Of a stretch of DNA of 64,000 nt, positions 55,616-64,000 are shown piece after piece. How positions within the stretch are numbered: the stretch's first letter is position 1; each line of letters opens with the position of its first letter. Position numbers and translations under genes: made by a program. The notes beneath the pieces are model-generated. The model had not been told where the DNA came from. It saw only the letters and a program-made list of their open reading frames with translations, and searched no databases. Source of the DNA: Saccharomycopsis malanga (taxonomy: Eukaryota; Ascomycota; Saccharomycetes; Ascoideales; Saccharomycopsidaceae); NCBI GenBank assembly GCA_004014935.1, contig CP025323.1, positions 744,001-808,000 on the forward strand. Reading direction: 5' to 3'.

Positions 55616-56809
55616 TATTTGTGCAATATTTATCCTCTACAAAAATACTGACGCTCATCAGCATATATTATTGAGACTTAATTTTTAAAATTTGAAAATA
55701 GACAGTAAAATGTTCTAGCTGGGACAAACCTGTTTTATTTATTGAAAAGGTTAAGTTCACAATTTACATTACACATTCTATGTATATTTATATGGTAAAA
55801 AAGCAGAGCCACCAACTCTACGTCATTGTTATCTTTCCCATGGACCCTTTAGGAGAAAGAAGCTATTTTTACCTAAAATGACATTTGACACTACTATTTA
55901 TAGCCAGTATGGAGATTTCAACCTTGAGAGCTCCAAAAAAAAAACAAAAACATAGAGACATACAGCCAACTAAAGTTGATCCATTACAACAATAGCATTA
56001 TACCACTGGATATCGCCTATATTAGGAGGAAAATGTAATAACATTTTAGCTGGCTATATTGTCAATGCAAAGAATACGCTGAAATATGTTCAGGGATTCA
56101 AACCGGTGCGGTGCGTATTCTGCGTTATCATGTGGAATTCTGCATTATGCTTTTTAGTTTTTGCCATGCAGCACGGGGGCTACCCGGCCATAAGCATGTA
56201 CCTCGACGCACCCCCTTTTGGATATTATTAGAAGGGGCCAGCGTAGCGTTTTCGATTGGCAAACGGTGGGCCAGTAAGCGACAATACAGGGGTTGAAGAG
56301 AGTCATATGACCGCAAATTTCAGATATGAAGACAGAATTTGGATTCACAATCTGGATTCACAATTTGGACTCACAATATGAAGTCATATTGCTCGAAGAC
56401 ATAGGTTAGTTATGTCTCGAGTTATGGGCGGAGAGGGAACCAAGTTGTACACAACTGCTGGTGCATCAGATTGCTATAGGCAAGTGTAGGAAAGCGCAGT
56501 GCTAATCGCACGCGGCTGCATTGTATGCTTATTGTTAGCAGAGTGTAGGCACTGCAGCGCACGTTAAAGTTTTTCAATGCAGCAGTAGGGCCAGCTCATG
56601 AGAAAAAAGAGACGAAAATTGGAAAAAAAAAGACCATACAGGACGCAGTATAAATATTTAAACATTTCCTTCTCTGATTTGAATTCTTTTCTTCTTTCTT
56701 GGTTTTTTTTTGTTTGACGCTAAATTGTTTGAACAATATAGGCATTTTGCTCACACAGGTTAGAAGCAGACGTATTTACTATAAATATAAATAAACAAAT
56801 AACATAAAA
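55616..56809. promoter_or_regulatory. Upstream region of the GDP-mannose pyrophosphorylase gene
   Basis: 1.2 kb without a gene. Three tandem copies of a 13-bp unit, TGGATTCACAATT-like, lie at 56338-56377. The GC-richer stretch 56100-56600 followed by a pyrimidine-rich leader (TTCTTTTCTTCTTTCTTGG) just before the gene is typical of a strongly expressed yeast promoter. No TATA or binding motif can be named with confidence. Confidence 0.45.
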
Positions 56810-57904
56810 ATGAAAGGATTGATTCTTGTTGGTGGTTACGGTACTCGTTTGAGACCTTTGACTTTGACTGTTCCAAAGCCTTTGGTTGAATTTGGCAACA
56901 GACCAATGATTTTGCATCAAATCGAGGCTCTTGCCAATGCAGGTGTGACAGACATTGTTTTGGCTGTGAACTACAGACCGGAAGTGATGGTGTCGACTTT
57001 GCAGAAGTATGAGGAAGAATACGGCATTAAAATCACCTTTTCGGTTGAAACCGAGCCTTTGGGAACCGGCGGGCCTTTGAAATTGGCCCAGGATGTCTTG
57101 GCCAAGGACAAGTCTCCGTTTTTTGTTTTGAATTCGGACGTGATTTGCGAGTATCCATTCAAGGAGTTGGTCAAGTTCCACGAAGCCCATGGAGGCCTTG
57201 GTACTATTGTGGCCACCAAGGTGGACGAGCCATCCAAATACGGTGTTATTGTGCACGACAGAGACACCCCAAACTTGATTGACCGTTTTGTCGAAAAGCC
57301 AGTCGAGTTTGTAGGCAACCGCATCAATGCTGGTTTGTACATTTTGAACCCAGAAGTGATAGATTTGATTGACTTGAAGCCAACCTCGATCGAGAAGGAA
57401 GTGTTTCCTCAATTGGTCGAGCAAAAGTCGCTTTATTCCTTTGATTTGGAGGGCTTTTGGATGGATGTCGGCCAACCAAAGGACTTTTTGTCCGGCACTT
57501 GCTTGTACTTGACTTCTTTGACAAAGAAACAATCCAAATTGTTGACTTCTCCAGAAGAAGAGTTTGTCCAAGGCGGTAACGTTTTGATCGACCCTTCTGC
57601 CAAGATTGGAAAAGGCTGTAAAATCGGTCCTAACGTCACCATTGGTCCTAATGTGATTGTTGGCGATGGTGTCAGAATACAAAGATCTGTCATCTTGGCC
57701 AACTCCATCGTCAAGGACCACGCTTGGGTTAAATCCACCATTGTTGGCTGGAACTCTGAGGTTGGTAGATGGGCCCGTCTTGAAGGTGTCACTGTTTTGG
57801 GTGATGACGTCAAAGTCAAGGACGAAATCTACGTCAACGGTGGTAAGGTCTTGCCACACAAATCAATCTCTGCCAATGTTGAACATGAGGCTATCATTAT
57901 GTAA
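56810..57904 (+). CDS. PSA1: GDP-mannose pyrophosphorylase (Psa1/Mpg1/Srb1)
   Basis: A 364-residue enzyme that makes GDP-mannose from mannose-1-phosphate and GTP, the donor for cell-wall mannan, N- and O-glycans and GPI anchors. The nucleotidyltransferase signature is at the start ([33 protein letters not shown]). F-V-L-N-S-D-V and E-K-P-V-E-F follow, then a left-handed beta-helix of hexapeptide repeats ([17 protein letters not shown]). Length and ending (H-E-A-I-I-M) match the family. I saw no in-frame CTG codon and strong use of TTG, as in highly expressed genes. Called SRB1 in Candida. Confidence 0.97.
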   Translation: MKGLILVGGYGTRLRPLTLTVPKPLVEFGNRPMILHQIEALANAGVTDIVLAVNYRPEVMVSTLQKYEEEYGIKITFSVETEPLGTGGPLKLAQDVLAKDKSPFFVLNSDVICEYPFKELVKFHEAHGGLGTIVATKVDEPSKYGVIVHDRDTPNLIDRFVEKPVEFVGNRINAGLYILNPEVIDLIDLKPTSIEKEVFPQLVEQKSLYSFDLEGFWMDVGQPKDFLSGTCLYLTSLTKKQSKLLTSPEEEFVQGGNVLIDPSAKIGKGCKIGPNVTIGPNVIVGDGVRIQRSVILANSIVKDHAWVKSTIVGWNSEVGRWARLEGVTVLGDDVKVKDEIYVNGGKVLPHKSISANVEHEAIIM

Positions 57905-58696
57905 AATTACTACTCTACGCTTTTTACAACTCTTTTCCAAATGTCTTTTGCTCTTTTTAGTTTTAATTTTCAATGTTTTACTTCTTATTCAATGTTTCCA
58001 TGTTGTTTTCTTCCTAAAACAACTCTAAAAACATTTAGATTCTCCCCCTTTTTTTTTTTTTTTTTTGTTTCTTACTCATCACTGGTGTTTATCACCAAAC
58101 TAATAACCATAATAATCTGATTTTTGCAATATATCTTGTAATTATTGCCCTCACGTTGTGGACGCGCCTTGGCGCCCGCCCTCCCTGCCCATGCATGCTC
58201 TTTTGACACGCTGTAACCCACGTTGGGGGTGCCTAGCCTCGTGCATGAAAAATCTCACCACGCAGCATGGCGCTCCTTCAAAAAAAAAAAAAAAAAAAGA
58301 AAACTCACTCGACAAAATAGGACAAATTCGTTGCCAATTGAGATTGGGTGTATGCGAATGTCACATGAAACGTGCGTGATATGTATGTGTGTTGACGCAA
58401 TACAAAGTAGGACACGTAGATGATTGATGGGTAGAGAAGCCAAAAAAAAATTTTATTATTATTACGAGGTGTTATATTATGTGAAAATAATTAGGGGAAT
58501 CATCATTAAAAAACGAATTTCAAAAAAAAGAAAAGCAAATAATGGCGGGACGGGCAAAATTGTACATGTATGTTAAAGCATTATTAAGAAGCTTTAGGGG
58601 AGAATGAACGAACTGAAAGTGATTAAATATGGATTGAATAAGTTGATTTGTAGTAAGAAAAAGACCCATTTTTTAAATGATTAAAAAAAATCCCAA
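57905..58696. other. Intergenic region between convergent PSA1 and elongase genes
   Basis: 792 bp holding two 3' ends. It has a T-run at about 58050-58067 and an A-run at about 58279-58297, and a short GC-richer stretch at 58150-58270. No gene or repeat copy was found. Confidence 0.5.
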
Positions 58697-59725
58697 TCAT
58701 AACTTTCTCTTTCTTTCTCTTTTACCAACCGGAGAAGGGCTGTAGCCAGTAGTCTTAGCCAAGTCGATGTTGACATATTCGTTGACCTTGGCAGCAACAC
58801 CACCTCTGACTCTTTTGATGACCTTACTTTTCTTAGAGTCTCTTTTTCTGTAGACCTCAATGTAGAAGGCAATGAACAAGACCAAATAACTACTCAAAAT
58901 ACAGCAGCCCCATACAGCAGCATACATTGAACCAGCACAGTCGGAGCAGTATGGCAAGATGCCGTCAAAGTAGTCGTGGGCAATCTTAAGGTAAGATGCA
59001 AAGTAGACAAAACCAAGATCAAGAACAAACTGGATGATTTGAAAACGAGTGACCCATTCTTTCCACCAAACTCTGATGCCCACAGAAGATAAGAAGTAGT
59101 ACCAATACATGACAACATGGACAGCCAAGTTGAGAGAGATAGGAACCCAAGAGATTGGGGTTTCGCCTACCAATTGGGTGTAGCAAAGCAAAGCAGTTGC
59201 GCCATGATGATACGTGTGCAAAAAGGTGAGTTTCTTTTGTTTCAAGACAAGTAAAACCGTGTCGAGAAACTCACAGAATTTGGTCAAATAATTCAAGTAA
59301 TACAAAGTGATCAATTTAGGAGACCAAGCGTTTTGGTTGCAAATGGCATAGAACAAGCCATTGGTGTAAATGATTGGAAACAATTGTTCAACCATCAAAG
59401 CAAGCAACGAGAAAGAAAGAGTCGTGAGAATCAAATTGTGCACTTGGGAAATTTTCTTCAATTTGAGCGCTGGCAACTTGAACTTTTTGAAAAGATAATC
59501 GCCCCCGAAAATCACAGTATAATACACTGCAATAATCGACAAGACAGGTGGAAGTGTAGAAAGAAAGTTTTGGTTATGACGAAACTCAAATTCCTCAGGA
59601 ACAAACCTCCCTTGGGTTGCCTTGGTGGCTGCCTTATTGAATAGACTCCACAAGTCAACACCAAATGGATGCTCCACAGTAGGCTTGAAAAATAACGTTT
59701 TGAAATCGAGAACCGCTTCGGACAT
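58697..59725 (-). CDS. Very-long-chain fatty acid elongase (Elo2/Fen1 or Elo3/Sur4 type)
   Basis: A 342-residue ER membrane condensing enzyme (3-ketoacyl-CoA synthase) of the ELO family, which lengthens acyl-CoA for sphingolipids. The histidine box H-T-Y-H-H stands at about 170-174. Other family strings are present: K-F-C-E-F-L-D-T-V-L-L-V-L-K-Q-K-K-L-T-F-L and N-L-A-V-H-V-V-M-Y-W-Y-Y-F-L. Six or seven hydrophobic segments are seen. The C-terminal tail is basic. The length fits both Elo2 (347) and Elo3 (345), and I cannot decide between them by eye. Confidence 0.92.
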   Translation of the reverse strand: MSEAVLDFKTLFFKPTVEHPFGVDLWSLFNKAATKATQGRFVPEEFEFRHNQNFLSTLPPVLSIIAVYYTVIFGGDYLFKKFKLPALKLKKISQVHNLILTTLSFSLLALMVEQLFPIIYTNGLFYAICNQNAWSPKLITLYYLNYLTKFCEFLDTVLLVLKQKKLTFLHTYHHGATALLCYTQLVGETPISWVPISLNLAVHVVMYWYYFLSSVGIRVWWKEWVTRFQIIQFVLDLGFVYFASYLKIAHDYFDGILPYCSDCAGSMYAAVWGCCILSSYLVLFIAFYIEVYRKRDSKKSKVIKRVRGGVAAKVNEYVNIDLAKTTGYSPSPVGKRERKRKL

Positions 59726-60411
59726 AATTAATATTTACAACTTGATCTATACGTTTTAATGCAAACACTCAGTTGGCAATTATCTTATATTTATATCACT
59801 CCAAGCAGCTTGAAATTTCCTTTCTCAACAGAGACAACAACAATGAATATCCACAACCGAAAATTGAAACAAACCCTGCTTCCCAAGAACGATTTGCAAC
59901 CAGTGATGCTCAACAAATATGTGTTTGTTTTTTGGCTGAATTTTTTTAGGATTTTTCCTTCCTTTTTATTGAAATTTTTTTTTTTTTCACACCGGAAAAA
60001 AGTTTATTCGTGCCGAATCCGTGTTGAAAAAAGCCTAAAAAAGGGGAAAGATTGACGAATTCTAAAGTCTATTTCCAGATGAAAAACCGTTTTTACAATT
60101 ACTGAGATCCAATAGAAAAATGCTTTACAAATGACGTGGATACTCACTTCACATTTAGTTAGTATGCTATTCTCCTTCTATTATCAGGTTGCTGCATCGC
60201 GCCCTGATTGAGCAGGAAAGCGCGTCGCAGCGCAGCAGCCATGTGACAGTGGCACGAGCAAGCAGGAACGTGCGTTCACCTACAGAAATGAGTATAATCA
60301 TGGGTGTGCGATTAATATAGTATAGTATAATATAATATATGGAAAGTATAATACAGCGTGGGGTATCACAGTGGAGGTTTCTGGGTGGATTGGATGCAAT
60401 GGTGGCTGATG
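59726..60411. promoter_or_regulatory. Elongase upstream region and INP2 3' flank
   Basis: 686 bp. The elongase promoter is near 59726-60200 and has T-runs and A-runs (59980-60020). GCATCGCGCCCTG and GCGCGTCGCAGCGC around 60195-60235 give a GC-rich patch with repeated GCGC. No gene was recognised. Confidence 0.4.
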
Positions 60412-63390
60412 TTAGTTACTATGTTTCATGGCGACTTCCTCTTGGAAGCTATCCAAGTATCTGTCTTCGCAATCTGGTTCCTCATCTTCACTATCTGATG
60501 GCTGTTGGGAAAATGTAGGCATGTTTTGTTTCAATTCGGATAAGAAAAACGTTTTATCAATGTAGTTTTTTGTATTTTCGTTATCATTATGTTGTCTTTC
60601 AAGAGCTGTATTCTTTTTAGACTGATCAACTATTGTACTGTCTTGGTGATCCAGACGGTTCATTTTGTTTATCATTGCTTCGAATTTGAAGTTGAGTTCC
60701 TGTTCAAGCTCTTTTTTACTGAGACGAGGTTCAGTTTCTTCTTCATCTTCTTCATCAACAAGGGGATAAAGGTCTCCTTCAACCTTTTCTCCAAAGCTAT
60801 TATAACTTGTATCGTAAATGCTGTTAAGCACGCCATTGTAATAGCTTGAATCCGTATCATCTTTGTCTTGCTGTGCTGTTTGTAAAGAGAAGTCCTCCAG
60901 ACGAGGATAAATGCCTAGATAGTTGTCATTGAATGCCATCACTCTACTTGCTGGGTAATTTTCACCGGTCTGCGGCAAGGCGCCATTATGGATTTGATTC
61001 TTTTCTTCTGAAATCTTAAGCAAAGGAAACTGTAACCCTGTGCTCAATCTCTTAAAGCTTTTGGATGATGGCGATGTTCTTGCCGAAGAAGACAGGAAAA
61101 GCCTTGGAGAGCTTTCTCCAGACTGTGAATTATGAACAATTTTAGGGGAACGTAACAAGACGCCTTGAGGAGGAATTGCTGAATGATCTCTAAGAAGCGA
61201 CATCATACTGAATCGTGTTCCCACAGGAAGTGAATTACGTTTATAATTTGATTTGAGTTTTCTACCCAGCCAATCTGCATCCGTACTTTTTGGCAGCAGC
61301 GCAGCAGACATGCTATCATCAAACTGTTTTTGTTTCAAACGTTGGCGATAAATTGCATTTTTCTTAGAGACTTTTTGTTTCAAATCATTCAAACCCATTT
61401 GATAGTTGTTCAAGACTCTGACCAAATCGGTTTCAATAATCTTCAAGCTGCTCATGTATTGTTTATGATTTTCAAAGTCATATTCTTCATAGGAAAGCAG
61501 CGATACAGAGCCCCTGTCTGTGAGTTTGTCCAACTTTCCGATTTTGTAGTTGATACGGCTCAAGTTCATGGACAAATCATCAACAATATCCATCTTGGTG
61601 CTATTTTCGGACGAAAGGTCTATTTTCATAGCACTGTTTGACAACAAGGCAGAGAGATTGTTGAGCTCAAAGTACTGGGTGACAATATCATGAACTGTGG
61701 TCACAAATTTTTCGCTGGAATCAAGATCTTTATAAAGGGAAAGCGGAATATCTTGCTGCACATTTGTTTCCATATGTTTTTCAATAGCTGATAAGTAATT
61801 CAAGATATTTGTTAAAAGAACATCGTCATTTAATTTACCTTCAGATACCAGCTCTTTGGTAAATTCATCCCCTACGGTTTGCGCCTGTGGTTCGTTCATA
61901 CTAACTAGCCACAATATCAACAAAAACTTGCGTACCATATGAAAGTCATTGATTTTGGTTTCAAAGCTTCTTAGGCTTTGTTGAAAACTATGCTCTGTTG
62001 CAGATGAGTTCAGTATACTGTTGGCACACATTACATTCGGATCCGGCGATACAATACTATTTTCAGAACTGTTGCCAATATCCACATGGGGGTTTACTTT
62101 AGGAGACCGCAAGACCAACTGTAAAGGTTTCAAGGTCATGTCGGAGCCCCAGAAAGATTGCTGGTTCTGTTCAGCAGTATTATTCATTAAAACATGAAAT
62201 TCGTTCACTATGGCGAGAAGAGCCTTTAGTTCTACCTTGTATATATTAAAATAGTTGATGAGAGTTGATTTAGCATGGTGTTCTTTGACAGCATGTTTGA
62301 TATTGGACGCAATCTTGAGCATAAGATGGTTGATCAACAAGTTTAAGTTTTCGGTAAGATAGGCCATTAAACTTGACGCAACCCAATGGTTTTTGAGTAT
62401 TGCCAAGGCCAGAGACTTTTTGGAAGCAGAGGGAAGCATTGCGGTTTGTTTGTTATTATTGTCATTTGAATTTACTTGACTGTACATTGCAAACTCTTTT
62501 AAACGAAACGACAGCTTTTTGAACATGTAATCCAACTTCCGATTGATGCTGAAGAACGAGGAAGAGGTTTCAAACAGTTTTTTATGAACAATAGAGAAGT
62601 ATATGAGTTTATTGAGTTGCAAGTTTTTCAATTTTATCAAAGTCCCAAGCAACGATATCAACAACATGAATCGTTTTTCTTTAGATTTTTCACAAAACTC
62701 TTTCTTCAATGTTATGATATTCAACAAGAAAAAAAGAATTTTTGTTTGATAAGACTGGGCTAACCGAATCAGGTACCTATTACTTGAACTTTTTTCAATA
62801 TTCAATTTTGTTAATAATGGATAGGTAATTCCTCTTTTTGCTTTATTCTTGCTATCTATAGGTAACGGCTGTTCCATGTCTTGAGAGTATTTGGAAATGA
62901 GGACTTTTTCGTTTAGTAACTGAGACATTATAATGTTATACGACAACTCATCGTAAAACTCATTTCGTGCTTGACAATATCTGGAATTTATATCTACAAT
63001 AGAGTCTGCTACACGTTCTAATAAAGCAGCCAAAGGAGACTTCTTTGACACATTGTCTTCCCGCAGCCCTTCATGCTGACCAATTGAAAATTGCGATAAA
63101 GATTCAAAAGAAAAGTTTCTGGATTGATCTAGAAGTGTGCTGGCAGAATCCAAAATACTGCGGCTTTGGTTGATCCGTATGTTGTGATTCGAATCCATAT
63201 CAACATCTATACCATAATCTGACAAAACATGAGCACTATCTATACTGCTATTGCTATTAATCCTATGGCTAGGAACCCTCCAATTACGGCGCTTCGTATC
63301 ACTATAATCACCAGAGGCGCCGGTCCTACTGTTAAGCGTTGTGGCTGTTAGCAACGAAAACCTGTTGGGGTTGATATCGCTGCTCATTGT
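60412..63390 (-). CDS. INP2: Inp2-like peroxisome receptor for myosin V (vezatin family)
   Basis: About 992 residues from the ATG at 63390 (M-S-S-D-I-N-P-N), which has A at -3; another in-frame ATG at 63507 would add 39 residues. Inp2 ties peroxisomes to Myo2 for transport to the bud. The resemblance lies in the region near 140-330: a stretch like F-Y-D-E-L-S-Y-N-I-I-M-S-Q-L-L-N-E (S. cerevisiae E-E-F-R-Y-S-I-I-T-S-H-F-L-N-D as I recall it), then two hydrophobic segments (I-L-F-F-L-L-N-I-I-T-L and F-M-L-L-I-S-L-L-G-T-L-I-K-L). A coiled-coil-rich middle and an acidic C-terminus follow. It is longer than the 705-residue S. cerevisiae protein through a disordered N-terminus and inserts. Inp2 diverges fast, so this is a moderate call. 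Confidence 0.7.
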   Translation of the reverse strand, partial: TMSSDINPNRFSLLTATTLNSRTGASGDYSDTKRRNWRVPSHRINSNSSIDSAHVLSDYGIDVDMDSNHNIRINQSRSILDSASTLLDQSRNFSFESLSQFSIGQHEGLREDNVSKKSPLAALLERVADSIVDINSRYCQARNEFYDELSYNIIMSQLLNEKVLISKYSQDMEQPLPIDSKNKAKRGITYPLLTKLNIEKSSSNRYLIRLAQSYQTKILFFLLNIITLKKEFCEKSKEKRFMLLISLLGTLIKLKNLQLNKLIYFSIVHKKLFETSSSFFSINRKLDYMFKKLSFRLKEFAMYSQVNSNDNNNKQTAMLPSASKKSLALAILKNHWVASSLMAYLTENLNLLINHLMLKIASNIKHAVKEHHAKSTLINYFNIYKVELKALLAIVNEFHVLMNNTAEQNQQSFWGSDMTLKPLQLVLRSPKVNPHVDIGNSSENSIVSPDPNVMCANSILNSSATEHSFQQSLRSFETKINDFHMVRKFLLILWLVSMNEPQAQTVGDEFTKELVSEGKLNDDVLLTNILNYLSAIEKHMETNVQQDIPLSLYKDLDSSEKFVTTVHDIVTQYFELNNLSALLSNSAMKIDLSSENSTKMDIVDDLSMNLSRINYKIGKLDKLTDRGSVSLLSYEEYDFENHKQYMSSLKIIETDLVRVLNNYQMGLNDLKQKVSKKNAIYRQRLKQKQFDDSMSAALLPKSTDADWLGRKLKSNYKRNSLPVGTRFSMMSLLRDHSAIPPQGVLLRSPKIVHNSQSGESSPRLFLSSSARTSPSSKSFKRLSTGLQFPLLKISEEKNQIHNGALPQTGENYPASRVMAFNDNYLGIYPRLEDFSLQTAQQDKDDTDSSYYNGVLNSIYDTSYNSFGEKVEGDLYPLVDEEDEEETEPRLSKKELEQELNFKFEAMINKMNRLDHQDSTIVDQSKKNTALERQHNDNENTKNYIDKTFFLSELKQNMPTFSQQPSDSEDEEPDCEDRYLDSFQEEVAMKHSN

Positions 63391-63858
63391 GGCTGGAAAA
63401 GGCCCATTTGATAGCGTTTTGTAAAGCCTAGATGGTTTTTGGATCAATATTGTGGATAATAATGTGGATAATGATACACTTAATTGTCCTCCTTTGTTTA
63501 CATACATCGGTGGAGTGCACGTTTTTTCCAAACGCACTCCAGTTTGTTAGTTATACTCTCTATTATATATGATATGCTACATCTACTCATTATCTATATC
63601 TGATGAATATGGGATATATGGCAAATAATGGGTAGCAATTTTTGTATGATATATATGTTTAGGTGATACTTGTATAATGATCTAGGGTGTTTATTATGGG
63701 ATCTTTCATGATCAATCCAACAAATATATATATAGTATTGTTTGAACAACAAAGCAGATATATAAAATATAACATGTTTGATAATTTGCAATAACGTATG
63801 ATGCACAATATTTAAATGATAATTGACCCAATTAAATTATACATTGTAATTCATGTTG

Positions 63859-63962
63859 CCGCTAGGCAGCGGCTAAGTAGTCTCGGAAAAGAGAAAAGCC
63901 CTAACAGGATCAAGGGTGAGTTGACTATCATTAACAGGACAGGGAAAACCCTGTTCAGTTCA
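63859..63962 (+). mobile_element. SINE-like element copy 7, rearranged, near window end
   Basis: A head-like part (CGGCTAAGTAGTCTCGGAAAAGAG, compare CTCTCGGAAAAGAGAA of copy 2), then directly GGGTGAGTTGACTA and TTAACAGGACA from the middle of the body, so the part between was lost. After that the sequence AGGGAAAACCCTGTTCAG reads as the inverse of the body. It may continue past the window. Confidence 0.5.
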
Positions 63963-64000
63963 TCATACTTTGTTTGTCTAATTAGCCCCTAGTTTTAGCT

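Noticed and set aside
1-64000. LTR retroelements, endogenous virus copies, Polinton-like elements or toxin genes
   Set aside because: No capsid, protease, integrase, reverse transcriptase or packaging protein, and no long terminal direct repeats, were recognised.

Overview
This is a nuclear chromosome segment of a budding yeast (Saccharomycotina). The gene set is yeast (TFG1, NMD3, ATG7, APL6, UBR1, CYR1, RRP46, GDP-mannose pyrophosphorylase, INP2). Introns are few and short, sit within the first bases of the coding region, and carry GTATGT-type donors and (T)ACTAAC-type branch points. The DNA is AT-rich and TTG is the dominant leucine codon. CTG is rare. Where it falls in conserved contexts (two leucine-rich repeats of CYR1 and the start of the GH28 domain) serine fits at least as well as leucine, so I lean to a CUG-Ser clade (Debaryomycetaceae/Candida-type) yeast, not proven.

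Layout. 0-10 kb: GPI10, TFG1, HGH1, TMA22, NMD3. 10-18 kb: a large acidic protein that resembles Fyv8, a HAD phosphatase-like protein, ATG7. 18-22.2 kb: an accessory pair, an unrecognised 710-residue membrane protein followed by a bacterial-style GH28 polygalacturonase without a signal peptide. 22-36 kb: APL6, CPD1, UBR1, a GPH/SUC-type sugar transporter, a small intron-bearing one-helix membrane protein. 37-51 kb: a B-type cyclin, ARL1, a secreted CREG-like protein, and CYR1 (adenylate cyclase) with a GC-rich, glutamine-rich N-terminus. 51-57 kb: gene-poor, with two identical tRNA-Glu(CTC) genes head to head, a tRNA-Ile(AAT) with an intron, RRP46, and a cluster of repeats. 57-64 kb: PSA1/MPG1, a fatty-acid elongase, INP2.

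The most interesting content is not a gene but a dispersed repeat family that I can assemble by eye from eight places: 5.2, 13.6 (minus strand), 22.1, 41.7, 54.3, 55.0, 55.4 and 63.9 kb. Its best copies have a tRNA-like head with Pol III A and B boxes, a shared body of about 260 bp, and an (ATT)n tail. Some copies are 5'-truncated, and four are flanked by short direct repeats that look like target-site duplications (up to 14/15 matches). This is the architecture of a tRNA-derived SINE, mobilised by a LINE. I know of no described SINE of this kind in budding yeasts. The copies lie in 3' flanks of genes or in gene-poor DNA, never in a divergent promoter or a coding exon; one abuts the stop codon of the GH28 gene. 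No LINE, LTR element, CRISPR array or DNA transposon was recognised.

Functionally the window is mostly housekeeping: GPI-anchor and mannose supply (GPI10, PSA1), translation and ribosome biogenesis (NMD3, TMA22, HGH1, RRP46), vesicle traffic and autophagy (ARL1, APL6, ATG7), signalling and cell cycle (CYR1, B-type cyclin), and protein turnover (UBR1).
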